A DNA stretch of 64,000 bases. It comes from Novosphingobium sp. SG707 (GTDB lineage: Bacteria; Pseudomonadota; Alphaproteobacteria; Sphingomonadales; Sphingomonadaceae). This document shows, in pieces, positions 1 through 8,154 of this stretch. A program made the position numbers and the translations under genes. Each line of letters opens with the position of its first letter. Position 1 is the first letter of the stretch. The notes under the pieces were generated by a model. That model did no database searches. It was given only the letters and a program-made list of their open reading frames with translations, and was not told the origin of the DNA. The DNA lies in NCBI RefSeq assembly GCF_012275515.1, contig NZ_JAAZQL010000005.1, forward strand, positions 1-64,000, read 5' to 3'.

Positions 1-24
1 AACCACCAAAACAGCCTCCACCGC

Positions 25-59
25 ATACGACGTACATAACGACGTCAATAACGACGTCG
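25..59. repeat. Short tandem repeat, about three 11-12 bp units
   Basis: Three imperfect copies of a unit close to ATAACGACGTCA lie head to tail, directly after the stop codon of the DUF5677-like gene on the minus strand. That gene appears to have lost its C-terminal half, so the repeat marks the point where the homology ends. It may be slippage at a deletion endpoint or unrelated low-complexity DNA. Confidence 0.6.
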
Positions 60-69
60 CTTAACATCG

Positions 70-1035
70 TCAGGCGGCCTCAATCGGGCCGTTACCCATT
101 TCCATGGCCAGCGTCGCTTGCCGGCAAAGGAGCGCCGTAACTACCTCGAAGACCTCAATCTCGTTTAAATCTAACGGCCAGTTCGCCAATCTAATACGGA
201 GATCAGCCCGAACCGCATTTCGATAATCAAAGACGAATTGCTCAAGTGAATCTTCACTATCGATAGTTTCGTCTTCGAGTGTGTCTAGAAATAGACAGGG
301 GCCGAAGCCGGAGATATGGTCCCAAAATGCCTCAACCCATAATACGTCGACTTCAAAGCCGGCGTCATCAAGGTTAACCTCCATGAACAGTGTTGGAGCG
401 GCAGCTCGAAAGGCGCCGGCAGCGCGACGCGCCTCCTCTGTCTCTGGATAGCCGTTAATAACCTTGAACCGTGCGACAAGGTCATCGATCAGATGCGCTG
501 CGATATGAATCTTTCCTTGGTCGATTCCCAACTCGTAGCCAAGTGCTGATGACAGCACCGCCGTGCGACTGTTGCGGTCGTAAAACTCGCGGAGCAGTTC
601 GGGAAAGCGCGTATTCTGCTCAGGTACAGCGTCCATTTTTCCTAGGAATGCCAACGGATGGTCGGGCATCACGGCCGCCAGTGGTGCCAGAGATCGGCGG
701 ATGGCTTTTAGACTGACCTGATCAAGTGTAGATATTATCGCTTCTTTTGCCGCGTCTGAAAGCTCCGCGAACGTGCTGAACTTAACAAACATGGGACATT
801 CAGCCCCATTCATCGCCGTACGAGCGGCTTGACCTAAAGCACGGCAATGGCCCCGAGCTGCCTCGTAGCCACAATGGTCGATCACCAGGCCAAGCCAGAG
901 AACCTCGGGCACAAGCTGACGGGTCCAGGAATATTGGGACAGTTTGCCCCCGAGTTTATGCAAAAAGGACGGCACGAGCTTACGTTTGACCGCTACGTGG
1001 TCCTGCAAGACTGGCTTGCGTGTCTCATTAGTCAA
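70..1035 (-). CDS. DUF5677-like protein, fused and C-terminally truncated paralogue
   Basis: No firm function. The protein (about 321 residues from the chosen start) is clearly related to the two consecutive genes at 4582-5310 and 3762-4580. Its first 280 or so residues match the former, with shared blocks PVLxDH, KLV, PE(V/L)LW, YPETE and AFW. Its last 45 residues match the N-terminus of the latter (RLxxWP(L/P)D, ExV, RQATL). Homology stops just after RQATL, so most of the second half is missing. The open frame extends to 1074, but a TTG at 1035 preceded by GGGGAAG mirrors the ATG and ribosome site of the homologue at 5310, so I prefer it. It is divergent from the SEC-C nuclease-like gene. 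Base composition is poorer in GC than the chromosome further right. Confidence 0.6.
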   Translation of the reverse strand: MTNETRKPVLQDHVAVKRKLVPSFLHKLGGKLSQYSWTRQLVPEVLWLGLVIDHCGYEAARGHCRALGQAARTAMNGAECPMFVKFSTFAELSDAAKEAIISTLDQVSLKAIRRSLAPLAAVMPDHPLAFLGKMDAVPEQNTRFPELLREFYDRNSRTAVLSSALGYELGIDQGKIHIAAHLIDDLVARFKVINGYPETEEARRAAGAFRAAAPTLFMEVNLDDAGFEVDVLWVEAFWDHISGFGPCLFLDTLEDETIDSEDSLEQFVFDYRNAVRADLRIRLANWPLDLNEIEVFEVVTALLCRQATLAMEMGNGPIEAA

Positions 1036-1177
1036 CGCTCTTCCCCTCGTTCTTCCCGGTCGAACAATCGCCACTTACGCATGGTGCCGGTCACTATCGT
1101 CATTGGTAATTATTTGCAGCACATTTAGGATAGATTGTGCAGTATCGTGACTTTAGAAATGTCAGGCATAAGTAGTT

Positions 1178-3511
1178 ATGAACGAGGAAAAACGAAAAGA
1201 GGCAGCTGCTTCCTTGTTGAAAGACATGGAGGCTACAGCAGCTCGGATGCGCGAGCTTATCGTCGCGATGCCCCCACATGATCTGCTCGGCTACATCTAC
1301 GCCCAGCATATGATGAAAGCGATGGTAGACCAAAGCGCCGAGGAGGAGCAACGCGAAGCGGACGGCCCAAATGACTTGATCAACGAAAACCAATTTCTGC
1401 TGGAGTACGTACACGCGGTGCTCGCGTCAGACGATGCCCCTGCGGACGTGACATTCGACGAAGCCCAATGCGCCGAGCTGTTTGAACTTAGCCGCAAACT
1501 GCGAGAGCAGGCTATGTTCTTTGCCATGGCCACGTCTGCCGATACCAAGGACGGCGTCTTTGGTCCCGACACAGCCGACATTGAATTCCGCGCGAAATCG
1601 ACCTGGGTCATGCTACGCGGGAACCGCTACCAAGTCTTGGAAGGTGAGTTCTACAGCTACGTTTTGGCGCCTCACAATGATGTCTTGAAAGAAGTTTACG
1701 GTGTTGGTGCCGCCGATATCGCGGAAGGCTTCCAGGCCATGGCCGACGCCACCCGCTCTGGGCATGCCGACGCTATCATGGAGATGATTAAGCAGTTTGA
1801 GGCGGCACAGGCCTTCGCTGCGGCACAGGACAGGCCTCTGGAAGACGTCATGGAGGCATGGATTGCGGCCAATGCGGAACAGTCGAAAGCCGCTGGGCGG
1901 GCGATGGACGACATGTTTCGGGGCGGCATCGCCAACGTGAGTCGACACACTACGCTACCGCCTACGTTGCTGGCGGATTTGGCTTACCGGCGCGGAGAAG
2001 AAACCGAATTTTTCGCAGCGGGCGATTTTTCGGGAACACCCTACCGGACACTGCCTGCCAGGAAGAAGCCCCTGATTCAGCTTGGAGCGGACTACTACGC
2101 CATCGACCCGTGCTTCACCCGCGACGCTGGGTATCGTGCGCTTCTCTACAACCTTCTGCGGCGAAAGCCGGACTACAAGAAAACTTTTGAGGATCGACAG
2201 AAGAGGATGAGCGAAGCTGCCTTCGCCGACATTCTGGCCGCCCAGCTTCCTGGAGCCACGGTTTTTCAAGAAGTCTACTATAAAGACCCTGCCAGCAAGC
2301 AGTGGTCCGAAAACGACACCCTGATCCTGGTCGACGACGTGCTGTTCCTGGTTGAAGCCAAGGCAGGTGCGGCTGCGACCATTGCATCGCCAGCACTTGA
2401 TTTCGGCCGCCACGCCCAGTCCGTTCAGGACTTGGTACTCAAAGCCTACAAGCAATGTGAGCGCTTCTTCAATTATCTGAATTCGGCGGATGAAGTGCCG
2501 CTCTACCACTTGGCGGACGGCAAATACGAAGAGTGCGGCCGTGTCCGCCGCTCCGACTACCGCGTGATGGTGCCGATCGGGCTGACGGTCGAGTCGTTCT
2601 CGCCCTTTTCCACATACTGTAAGGAACTGCCGCAAGTTGAGCCGCTGCTTGGAAGGCATGCCTTCGTTTCGCTGTCCATCGACGAACTATTTGTCCTCAA
2701 GCGTCTTCTGCCCACACCCGGCGAGTTCGTCCACTACATGGAGGTGCGGCAGGCCGTGGCAGGTATGCGCCGGGCTCATTTCTTTGACGAGTTCGACCAC
2801 CTGGGCGCGTACCTGAAGAAAAACCGTTTCGATCAGAACATTGCCGAGCAGCTGAAGGGCGGCAAGGCGAGCATGCTTATCTGGGACGGCATGAGCGACA
2901 TCGTCGACAGGAGCTTCGAGGGGGAAGACTGGGAAAGCCGACGGTTTCCGACGCAGGACCTCCCGGAAGAGGTGCTGAACCTACTTAGGGCGCTCGATGC
3001 TACCCGAGCACGCGGGTGGCTCTCAGCGGAGAGCCATATCCGTGACCTTGGGGAGGAAGGCCGGAATAATCTGGCCAAGATGCTGTCCGACCTTCGCCAA
3101 ACCCTGAACCAGCATCCCGCTCGCTATTTTACTCTCTCCGGGGACGGCGAGCCGCTCTTCGTTTGGCTTCAACAACACGACCACCAAATTGACTGGACCA
3201 GGGTGAATAACAAGGCCAGCGCAGCTGCGTTGGCCGTCAAGGCTTCTAACATCATCGGCATCGTGGCAGAGGTTAGTGCCGACGGAACCTACTACCGGGC
3301 GCAGTCTTTCGCGGTCTACATACCGACAGAGCGAACGGAAGAAAACGCCCACATCTACGAAGACGCCGCGCGAATGGCTCAACCCACGCGGGCGGTAAAT
3401 CTCAACCAGCCGAGAGGTGTCGCCCCACCTGTGAAGACCAAAAAGCCTGGGCGGAATGATCCGTGTCCGTGTGGCAGCGGTGTAAAGTACAAGAAGTGTC
3501 ATGGCCGTTAG
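1178..3511 (+). CDS. Putative PD-(D/E)XK nuclease-like protein with C-terminal SEC-C zinc motif
   Basis: This 777-residue protein is not a family I can name. Residues 1-130 are helical and charged. Around residues 345-430 there is a stretch typical of restriction-endonuclease folds: a glutamate-bearing helix, a strand, Asp380, then a hydrophobic strand ending in Glu393-Ala-Lys395, followed by a helix with KAYKQ. This gives a D-(12)-ExK spacing. The last 22 residues form a SEC-C motif (CPC, eight residues, CH), a zinc-binding tail found on SecA and many accessory proteins. The gene stands alone on the plus strand, with DUF5677-like genes on the minus strand at both sides. The ATG at 1178 has a weak ribosome site, so a later start is possible. 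A nucleic-acid-cleaving role, perhaps in defence, is inferred from the motif and setting only. Confidence 0.6.
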   Translation: MNEEKRKEAAASLLKDMEATAARMRELIVAMPPHDLLGYIYAQHMMKAMVDQSAEEEQREADGPNDLINENQFLLEYVHAVLASDDAPADVTFDEAQCAELFELSRKLREQAMFFAMATSADTKDGVFGPDTADIEFRAKSTWVMLRGNRYQVLEGEFYSYVLAPHNDVLKEVYGVGAADIAEGFQAMADATRSGHADAIMEMIKQFEAAQAFAAAQDRPLEDVMEAWIAANAEQSKAAGRAMDDMFRGGIANVSRHTTLPPTLLADLAYRRGEETEFFAAGDFSGTPYRTLPARKKPLIQLGADYYAIDPCFTRDAGYRALLYNLLRRKPDYKKTFEDRQKRMSEAAFADILAAQLPGATVFQEVYYKDPASKQWSENDTLILVDDVLFLVEAKAGAAATIASPALDFGRHAQSVQDLVLKAYKQCERFFNYLNSADEVPLYHLADGKYEECGRVRRSDYRVMVPIGLTVESFSPFSTYCKELPQVEPLLGRHAFVSLSIDELFVLKRLLPTPGEFVHYMEVRQAVAGMRRAHFFDEFDHLGAYLKKNRFDQNIAEQLKGGKASMLIWDGMSDIVDRSFEGEDWESRRFPTQDLPEEVLNLLRALDATRARGWLSAESHIRDLGEEGRNNLAKMLSDLRQTLNQHPARYFTLSGDGEPLFVWLQQHDHQIDWTRVNNKASAAALAVKASNIIGIVAEVSADGTYYRAQSFAVYIPTERTEENAHIYEDAARMAQPTRAVNLNQPRGVAPPVKTKKPGRNDPCPCGSGVKYKKCHGR

Positions 3512-3603
3512 GGATAGGCCAACCAATAGAAATTGATAAACGTCCAGGGAATGACGGCTTTTTAGAGCGTGAATATTTTGGAGGAGCATGGAGGCATTTA
3601 TAG

Positions 3604-3621
3604 CATAGACGTCGATCTATG
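3604..3621. repeat. Small inverted repeat in the 3512-3761 gap
   Basis: CATAGA and TCTATG arms flank the six bases CGTCGA. The element lies in the 250 bp between the convergent ends of the SEC-C gene and the DUF5677-like gene. There is no T-run, so it is not an obvious terminator, and I see no gene in the gap. Confidence 0.3.
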
Positions 3622-3761
3622 TTTCGTCGACTTCGGCCCGCCAGAATCGCCAATTGCTCTCCACAGCGGGACATGGCCGCATTGTCCCAAACCGCATGGC
3701 AAACCGCCGATTCCACGCTATCGCCCGATACCTGTCTGTCTGAAATGGCGCGCCACCCGCG

Positions 3762-4580
3762 TCATTCCGACTGCGGATCGGCGCTGCTATCGGTGACGGC
3801 ATCAATCAGCGTCTCGTAAGATGATGGCCCCCGGAACGCGAGCCCGTGTGCTCGATCGAATGTGCCAAGCGTCTTGCTCCAATATTTCGCGGCGAGCGTC
3901 AGATAATGAACGTCCGGGCCGAGTGCCTCGCTGGTCGGACGACGATGATGCCGGTGCAGTGGATTGCCACACTCCCTGAGATCGTAACGTGCAACATGGT
4001 GCCACATCGAATGCGTGCAGGCGCTGAACGGAGTGTAAACATAGTTGTAAAAATCAATGCAGTTGGCCTCTTCAGCCATTTGACGAACCGACAGGCTCGA
4101 CCATTTTCCAAGGTCAACATCGAGCAACCAGCCGATCCGCTGATTGTCGATCCACCTCTCGCCGGCTTCCAGCATGGTCGCCTCTTGCGGCGTCAGCTCG
4201 CGAGTTCCGATCTGCGCGCGGCGATGCTCGAGTTCGAGTTTAGCCTGACCTAATCCAAACAGTACGAACTTCCGGCAGCGCTCGACCGGATCTAGCAACA
4301 GCCACGCGATGTTGATGTAAGCGTCGGCCATTGCGCGTAGCAGGATGGGCGCACTATGCCCGGTCCACAGCGCGGGCGCGCGTGCGACGTCCTTGGAGAG
4401 CGTCGCCTGTCGTGCGAGCATGCCGCCGATCACTTCGTGGACGTGGATCTGAGAAAAGTCGGGAGGCCATGCCTCCAGGCGCGCCGTGAGCTCGTGATCG
4501 ACGTTTGTACAATAGCTCTCGATGAGCGGCCAAATTTCTAAGCCTTCGTCATCCTGACCATCAGCCTCCTGCTGAGTCAC
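3762..4580 (-). CDS. DUF5677-like protein (second half of a split pair)
   Basis: The protein has about 272 residues. Its central part (INIAWLL, then ERCRKFVLFGLGQAKLE, later FYNYVYTPFSACTHSMWHH) resembles DUF5677, an uncharacterised helical family. The open frame extends to a GTG at 4613. However, a GTG at 4580, one base after the stop of the upstream gene and with GAGGA eight bases before it, fits translational coupling better. In the paralogue at 70-1035 the equivalent boundary is fused in one frame. Function is unknown. It is transcribed with 4582-5310 and converges with the SEC-C gene. Confidence 0.6.
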   Translation of the reverse strand: MTQQEADGQDDEGLEIWPLIESYCTNVDHELTARLEAWPPDFSQIHVHEVIGGMLARQATLSKDVARAPALWTGHSAPILLRAMADAYINIAWLLLDPVERCRKFVLFGLGQAKLELEHRRAQIGTRELTPQEATMLEAGERWIDNQRIGWLLDVDLGKWSSLSVRQMAEEANCIDFYNYVYTPFSACTHSMWHHVARYDLRECGNPLHRHHRRPTSEALGPDVHYLTLAAKYWSKTLGTFDRAHGLAFRGPSSYETLIDAVTDSSADPQSE

Positions 4581-4581
4581 A

Positions 4582-5310
4582 TCAATCCTCGCACTGTTCG
4601 AGTTCCAAACCACGGTTCCAGAAAGCGGTCGGCCAATCGGTCCCCGACGCCATCATGTCGGCGTCACCGAACATCTGATTGAGGGTCGCGCGGATCGACG
4701 CGGCGATCCGCTGTGACTGCTCGGTTTCGGGGTAATCTTCGATCCGGGGAAAATCAGCGAGTGCCAAGCCCGCCGAGACCTTGAGTCGATCAGCATCGAA
4801 TGCAAGCCATGTCGCGGTCGCCTGAACCATGATGGCGCACGTCGATGAGCGATCGAGTAACACGCCAACCAGTGTCTTGAGCGCGCCGAGATCTTGTAAC
4901 CAGCTTTCTCGCGTCGCCGCTTGCGCCAGTTCGCGCATGGGGTGGTCTGGGTAGTGGGCATGGAGCGGCGCGAGCGGTCCGCACAGATCATCCCGATAAG
5001 ACCGGCCTTCCACGATGCTCGAAAGCACGCCTCTTGGTAGAGAGGCGAACTTGCCAGCCGCTGCCCAAATCGTGCGGCCATGCGTTGGATCGCTTACACG
5101 CAAGTCGCGAGTAAAGGCGGTTATGATTTCAACGCCACGACGAGGACCCCAGGCTTCCTGCACGAGCGCGATCCACAAAAGTTCCGGAATCATCATGTTG
5201 ATCCACGACACCTCGTGCATTGGTCCGAATGCGTCGTTGAACGGAGTCACTAGCTTGGATTTGATGCGCCTGTGATCGTCAAGCACCGGCGTTCGCTTGT
5301 TTTCATTCAT
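4582..5310 (-). CDS. Hypothetical protein, N-terminal partner of the DUF5677-like gene
   Basis: This protein of about 242 residues starts at the ATG at 5310, preceded by GGGGAAG; the open frame itself continues upstream to 5412. It aligns along its whole length with the N-terminal 280 residues of the fused gene at 70-1035. Conserved blocks include the PVLxDH near the start, PELLW, YPETE and TAFW. No catalytic motif is apparent; it is predicted to be a soluble helical protein. Its stop codon is one base before the start of 3762-4580, so the two are probably co-translated and may act as one unit. Confidence 0.6.
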   Translation of the reverse strand: MNENKRTPVLDDHRRIKSKLVTPFNDAFGPMHEVSWINMMIPELLWIALVQEAWGPRRGVEIITAFTRDLRVSDPTHGRTIWAAAGKFASLPRGVLSSIVEGRSYRDDLCGPLAPLHAHYPDHPMRELAQAATRESWLQDLGALKTLVGVLLDRSSTCAIMVQATATWLAFDADRLKVSAGLALADFPRIEDYPETEQSQRIAASIRATLNQMFGDADMMASGTDWPTAFWNRGLELEQCED

Positions 5311-5543
5311 AACTTCCCCGGTACAGCGTCGGTAGAGATCGTCTTGGGTATAACGAAAGATAATGTGACGGAATGATGCCGCCAAATCACCGATTTTTCC
5401 ACCGTTAGACACTCAAACACCGCCGAAAATCGCCGATTCCCGCACTGCTCGGAATATCCATATAATTGTCAGAGACTTACAATGATTTCATAGTGCTCAT
5501 CTTCGTCGGGTGCTGTCCGCCATTTGGGTGCTTTCCGCCCCCC

Positions 5544-6000
5544 TCACAACTGCTCGAGATAGCGCTCCAGCCGGAAGAAATTGGCTTGCGGTGCGCCCGG
5601 CGCGATCGATACCGTGAAAGAGGGGGTTTGGGCCAGCCCGTCGCCGTCCACAAAGGCGCCGCAGATGAAATCCCTCGGCTTGATCAGCGTCCATTGCAGA
5701 TGCGCGCCGCCCACCGGATATTGCGCGGCAGGCTCCATCCCGTCGATATGGCGCACGATGGTGAACACCTTGACCAGCCGGTTGTGGCCGCGCGGCGCGA
5801 TGCGGTAAAGGTCGGCGGCCTGCGCATGGCGATAGCCATCGTCGCCATAGGCTTTCAGCAGAAGATCGTGAACATGGGGGCGCTGTTTGTCCAGCTTTTC
5901 GGTTTCGGCGGGCACGCCCATCTGCCCGCCGGACCGCATGGCGGTGCCCGCATAGATGAAGCTGCGGCTGAATTTGCGCACGAATTTCTCGTCAATCACG
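5544..6000 (-). pseudogene. C-terminal fragment of an unidentified protein
   Basis: About 150 codons with the high-GC codon use of the chromosome read cleanly on the minus strand and end in TGA at 5544. The fragment includes IYAGTAMRSGGQ, HDLLLKAYGDDGYRHAQ and FRLERYLEQL. I do not recognise the family. Upstream, near position 6000, coding character on this strand stops where the oppositely oriented CHAT fragment begins, so the 5' part was probably lost by recombination. A short intact gene starting at an internal Met cannot be excluded. Confidence 0.4.
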
Positions 6001-6432
6001 CCCACAGGACAGGTCCTGTCCGATGGCATGTTGTCCTTTGACGAGGTGGCCAAGCTGGAACTGGATGCCAATCTGGTGGTGCTCTCGGCCTGTGACACGG
6101 CGGCGGGCACCAGCGTCCAGACCGCGCTCAAGGCCGGGCTGGAAAGCGCTTCGCCCGCGCTTGACGGGCTGGTGCGTTCCTTTATCGCGGCGGGCGCGCG
6201 CACGGTCATGGCCACGTTCTGGGCCGTACCGGTGCTGACCCAGACCGACGATCTGATGTCCACCTTCTACCGCACCGGGCGCAGCGCCACCATGGCCGGC
6301 GCGATCAAGACCGCGCAGGACCAGATGATCGACACCCGCCGCTTTTCCCACCCCTATTACTGGGGCGCCTATTTTCTGGTGGGCGACGGGGCCAAGTCGA
6401 TGCTGACGCCGACACAGGTGGCGATGCGGTAA
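6000..6432 (+). pseudogene. C-terminal remnant of a CHAT-domain protein
   Basis: The last 140 or so codons match the end of CHAT domains (caspase HetF associated with TPRs). The Cys strand LVVLSACDT is followed by the helix with SFIAAGARTVMATFWAV, then an FY helix, and the terminal WGAYFLVGDGAKSM. The catalytic His and the TPR repeats that normally come first are missing. The only upstream ATG (5956) lies in sequence that belongs to the other strand's fragment. This is therefore a 5'-truncated relic. CHAT proteases occur in many cell-death and defence modules, but this copy should be inactive. Confidence 0.7.
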
Positions 6433-6466
6433 GGGGAACACTCCGCTTCCATCAACACCTTCATGC

Positions 6467-6499
6467 AAAAAAAGGGCCGGATTGCTCCGGCCCTTTTCC
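6467..6499 (-). terminator. Intrinsic terminator of the OmpA-like gene
   Basis: AAAGGGCCGG and CCGGCCCTTTT pair around the loop ATTGCT. A T-run follows on the minus strand, 20 bases past the stop of the porin gene. On the plus strand it also follows the CHAT remnant. Confidence 0.8.
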
Positions 6500-6518
6500 T
6501 TGCGCGCGATGCGTGGGC

Positions 6519-7637
6519 TCAGTTGCCCGCGCCCGGCCCATAGGTGATTTCCACGCGGCGGTTCTGCAGTTCGCGCACACCATCGGCGGTGGGCACGCGC
6601 TGGTTCGCTTCGCCAAGACCCTGCGTGGTGATCGAGGCGCTGCCGATGCCATGGCTGGTCAAATAGGATTTGACCGATTCGGCACGGCGTTCAGACAGGC
6701 CAAGGTTGTACTTGGGCGAGCCCGAACTGTCGGTGTAGCCGGCCACCATCACCGGCACCGAGGCGCAATTGCCATAGGCCTGGATCGCGCTGTCGAGAAT
6801 TCCGGCCGCTTCGCTCGTGATGTCCGACTTATTCCAATCGAAGAACACGATATAGGGCCCCTTGTTGCAGACCGGAGCGGGGGGCGGGGGCGGCGGAGGC
6901 GGCGGGGGCGGAGCAGGCTCGGGCGGCGGCGGCGGGGGCGGCGGCGGAGCGGGCTCGGGGGCAGGCTCGGCCGCGCGGCCAAAGTTGTAGGTCAGCGTGG
7001 CCAGCACGGAGTGGCTGCGCAGCTTGGCATATTGCTGGAAACCATCACGATTGGCGAAATTGGTGGCGCCATCGGGGCGGAAATAGCGATATCTTATGCC
7101 CAGGTCGACATTCTTGCTGAGCGGAGCGGTGACGCCTGCCAAGGCCTGCCAGGCAAAGCCCTCGTCATGGCCGCGCAGGCCCCCGGCTGCGCCATTGCTG
7201 GACCAGACATTCACGCGGGCATAACCCGCGCCCGCGCCTGCATAGGCCTTGAACATGCCCCATTTGCCAACGCTGAAGAGCGCATTGGCCATGCCCGCGA
7301 CGGTTTCGGTATGGCCGTAAAAGCCATTGCCATTGTTGTAATAGCCATTGGGCAGCGGCGTGCCGTTGGGTCGATATTCGCTCCTGAGCGCCGATTTGTC
7401 GTAGAAACCTTCGGCTTCAAGGCGGAAATTGCCAAAGTCATAGCCGAGCGCGCCGCCCGCCTGCCAGCCTACCTTGGCCCTGTTGTTGCGCTGAAAATTG
7501 CCGCTGCCGTCGCGGATATCGACGCGCTCATGCTGCACTGCGCCGCCTTCGACCGTGACATAGGGTCCGGTTTCGGCATAAGCGGTGGTGGCCAGCGCGG
7601 AAGAGGCCATCGCGGCCGCAATAATCAGATTTCTCAT
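6519..7637 (-). CDS. OmpA-family outer membrane protein
   Basis: This 372-residue protein starts with a Sec signal peptide ending near TAYA. An OmpA-like beta-barrel of about 200 residues follows, with alternating aromatic strands and the motif LDGIRYRYF-type NVDLGIRYRY. Then comes a proline-only linker at about residues 226-256, with two long proline runs. The OmpA/Pal peptidoglycan-binding domain follows (WNKSDIT, GYTDSSG, NLGLSERRAESV, QNRRVEITY), where the Asp and Arg bind diaminopimelate. Its role is to tie the outer membrane to the cell wall. AAGGAAGG precedes the ATG. It is a single gene with its own terminator. Confidence 0.9.
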   Translation of the reverse strand: MRNLIIAAAMASSALATTAYAETGPYVTVEGGAVQHERVDIRDGSGNFQRNNRAKVGWQAGGALGYDFGNFRLEAEGFYDKSALRSEYRPNGTPLPNGYYNNGNGFYGHTETVAGMANALFSVGKWGMFKAYAGAGAGYARVNVWSSNGAAGGLRGHDEGFAWQALAGVTAPLSKNVDLGIRYRYFRPDGATNFANRDGFQQYAKLRSHSVLATLTYNFGRAAEPAPEPAPPPPPPPPPEPAPPPPPPPPPPPAPVCNKGPYIVFFDWNKSDITSEAAGILDSAIQAYGNCASVPVMVAGYTDSSGSPKYNLGLSERRAESVKSYLTSHGIGSASITTQGLGEANQRVPTADGVRELQNRRVEITYGPGAGN

Positions 7638-7789
7638 GGTTTTCCTTCCTTTCGACCCGCGGGCTTGTCATTGGCGAGTGGTGCCTGCGTTTCGACGATG
7701 AAAGAATCGAGACGAGAGAAGGTTGCATGGCCCCGCAGCAAAATTACGTCTTTTTGCGGGCGCAGCACATCGATGGCGCATTTCGCCAT

Positions 7790-7814
7790 GGAACATCCCG
7801 CCCCGGCCGCCATT
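7790..7814 (+). promoter_or_regulatory. EcfG-type promoter candidate before the GlsB-family gene
   Basis: GGAAC, 16 bases, CATT, ending 30 bases before the start codon. Alphaproteobacterial EcfG promoters are GGAAC-N16/17-CGTT. The same GGAAC-N16-CATT form also precedes the lmo0937-type and csbD genes, which strengthens the call. Confidence 0.55.
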
Positions 7815-7843
7815 GATGGGGTATCAGTCAATCAAGGAGAGTA

Positions 7844-8098
7844 ATGATGAGCATTCTCTTATGGCTTCTGATCGGCGCGCTGGTCGGGGCGGTCGCGGGC
7901 ATGATCATGGGCGAAAGCATGGGCCTGTTCGGCAATATCGTCATCGGTGTGGTGGGCGCCTTTATCGGCGGCCTGCTCTTTGCCCATGGCGATATCAACA
8001 ACAGCCCGCTGACGATCGGCAGCTTTTCGGTCTCGCTGGTGGGCGCCATCGTGCTGCTGGGCATCGTCAACCTGTTTCGACGCGGTTCCTTGCGCTGA
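7844..8098 (+). CDS. GlsB/YeaQ/YmgE-family stress membrane protein
   Basis: The 84-residue protein consists of three hydrophobic helices rich in glycine (ALVGAVAGMIMG, NIVIGVVGAFIGGLL, VGAIVLLGIVNLF). This is the pattern of the transglycosylase-associated protein family. These small inner membrane proteins are commonly induced by acid, osmotic or general stress; the molecular role is not settled. AAGGAG precedes the ATG pair at 7844/7847. The GGAAC-type promoter upstream places it in the EcfG general stress regulon by inference. Confidence 0.85.
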   Translation: MMSILLWLLIGALVGAVAGMIMGESMGLFGNIVIGVVGAFIGGLLFAHGDINNSPLTIGSFSVSLVGAIVLLGIVNLFRRGSLR

Positions 8099-8126
8099 AA
8101 CGCTGAAACCATGCGGGCAATTCTCA

Positions 8127-8154
8127 ACGGGCGCGCAGCCCCCTGCGCGCCCGT
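8127..8154. terminator. Bidirectional hairpin between convergent genes
   Basis: Perfect 12 bp arms ACGGGCGCGCAG and CTGCGCGCCCGT with a four-base loop lie between the GlsB-family gene and the stop codon of the SLC13 permease. A strong T-run is absent, but position and stability fit a shared terminator. Confidence 0.6.

Noticed and set aside
5466-6041. 191-codon plus-strand ORF before the CHAT remnant as its missing N-terminus
   Set aside because: It lies in a different frame from the CHAT fragment and is antisense to a better coding signal on the minus strand.
6513-7844. 443-codon plus-strand ORF opposite the OmpA-like gene
   Set aside because: It is a high-GC antisense shadow: no ribosome site, Gly/Arg-rich composition mirroring the proline linker, and the minus-strand frame has a clear domain structure.
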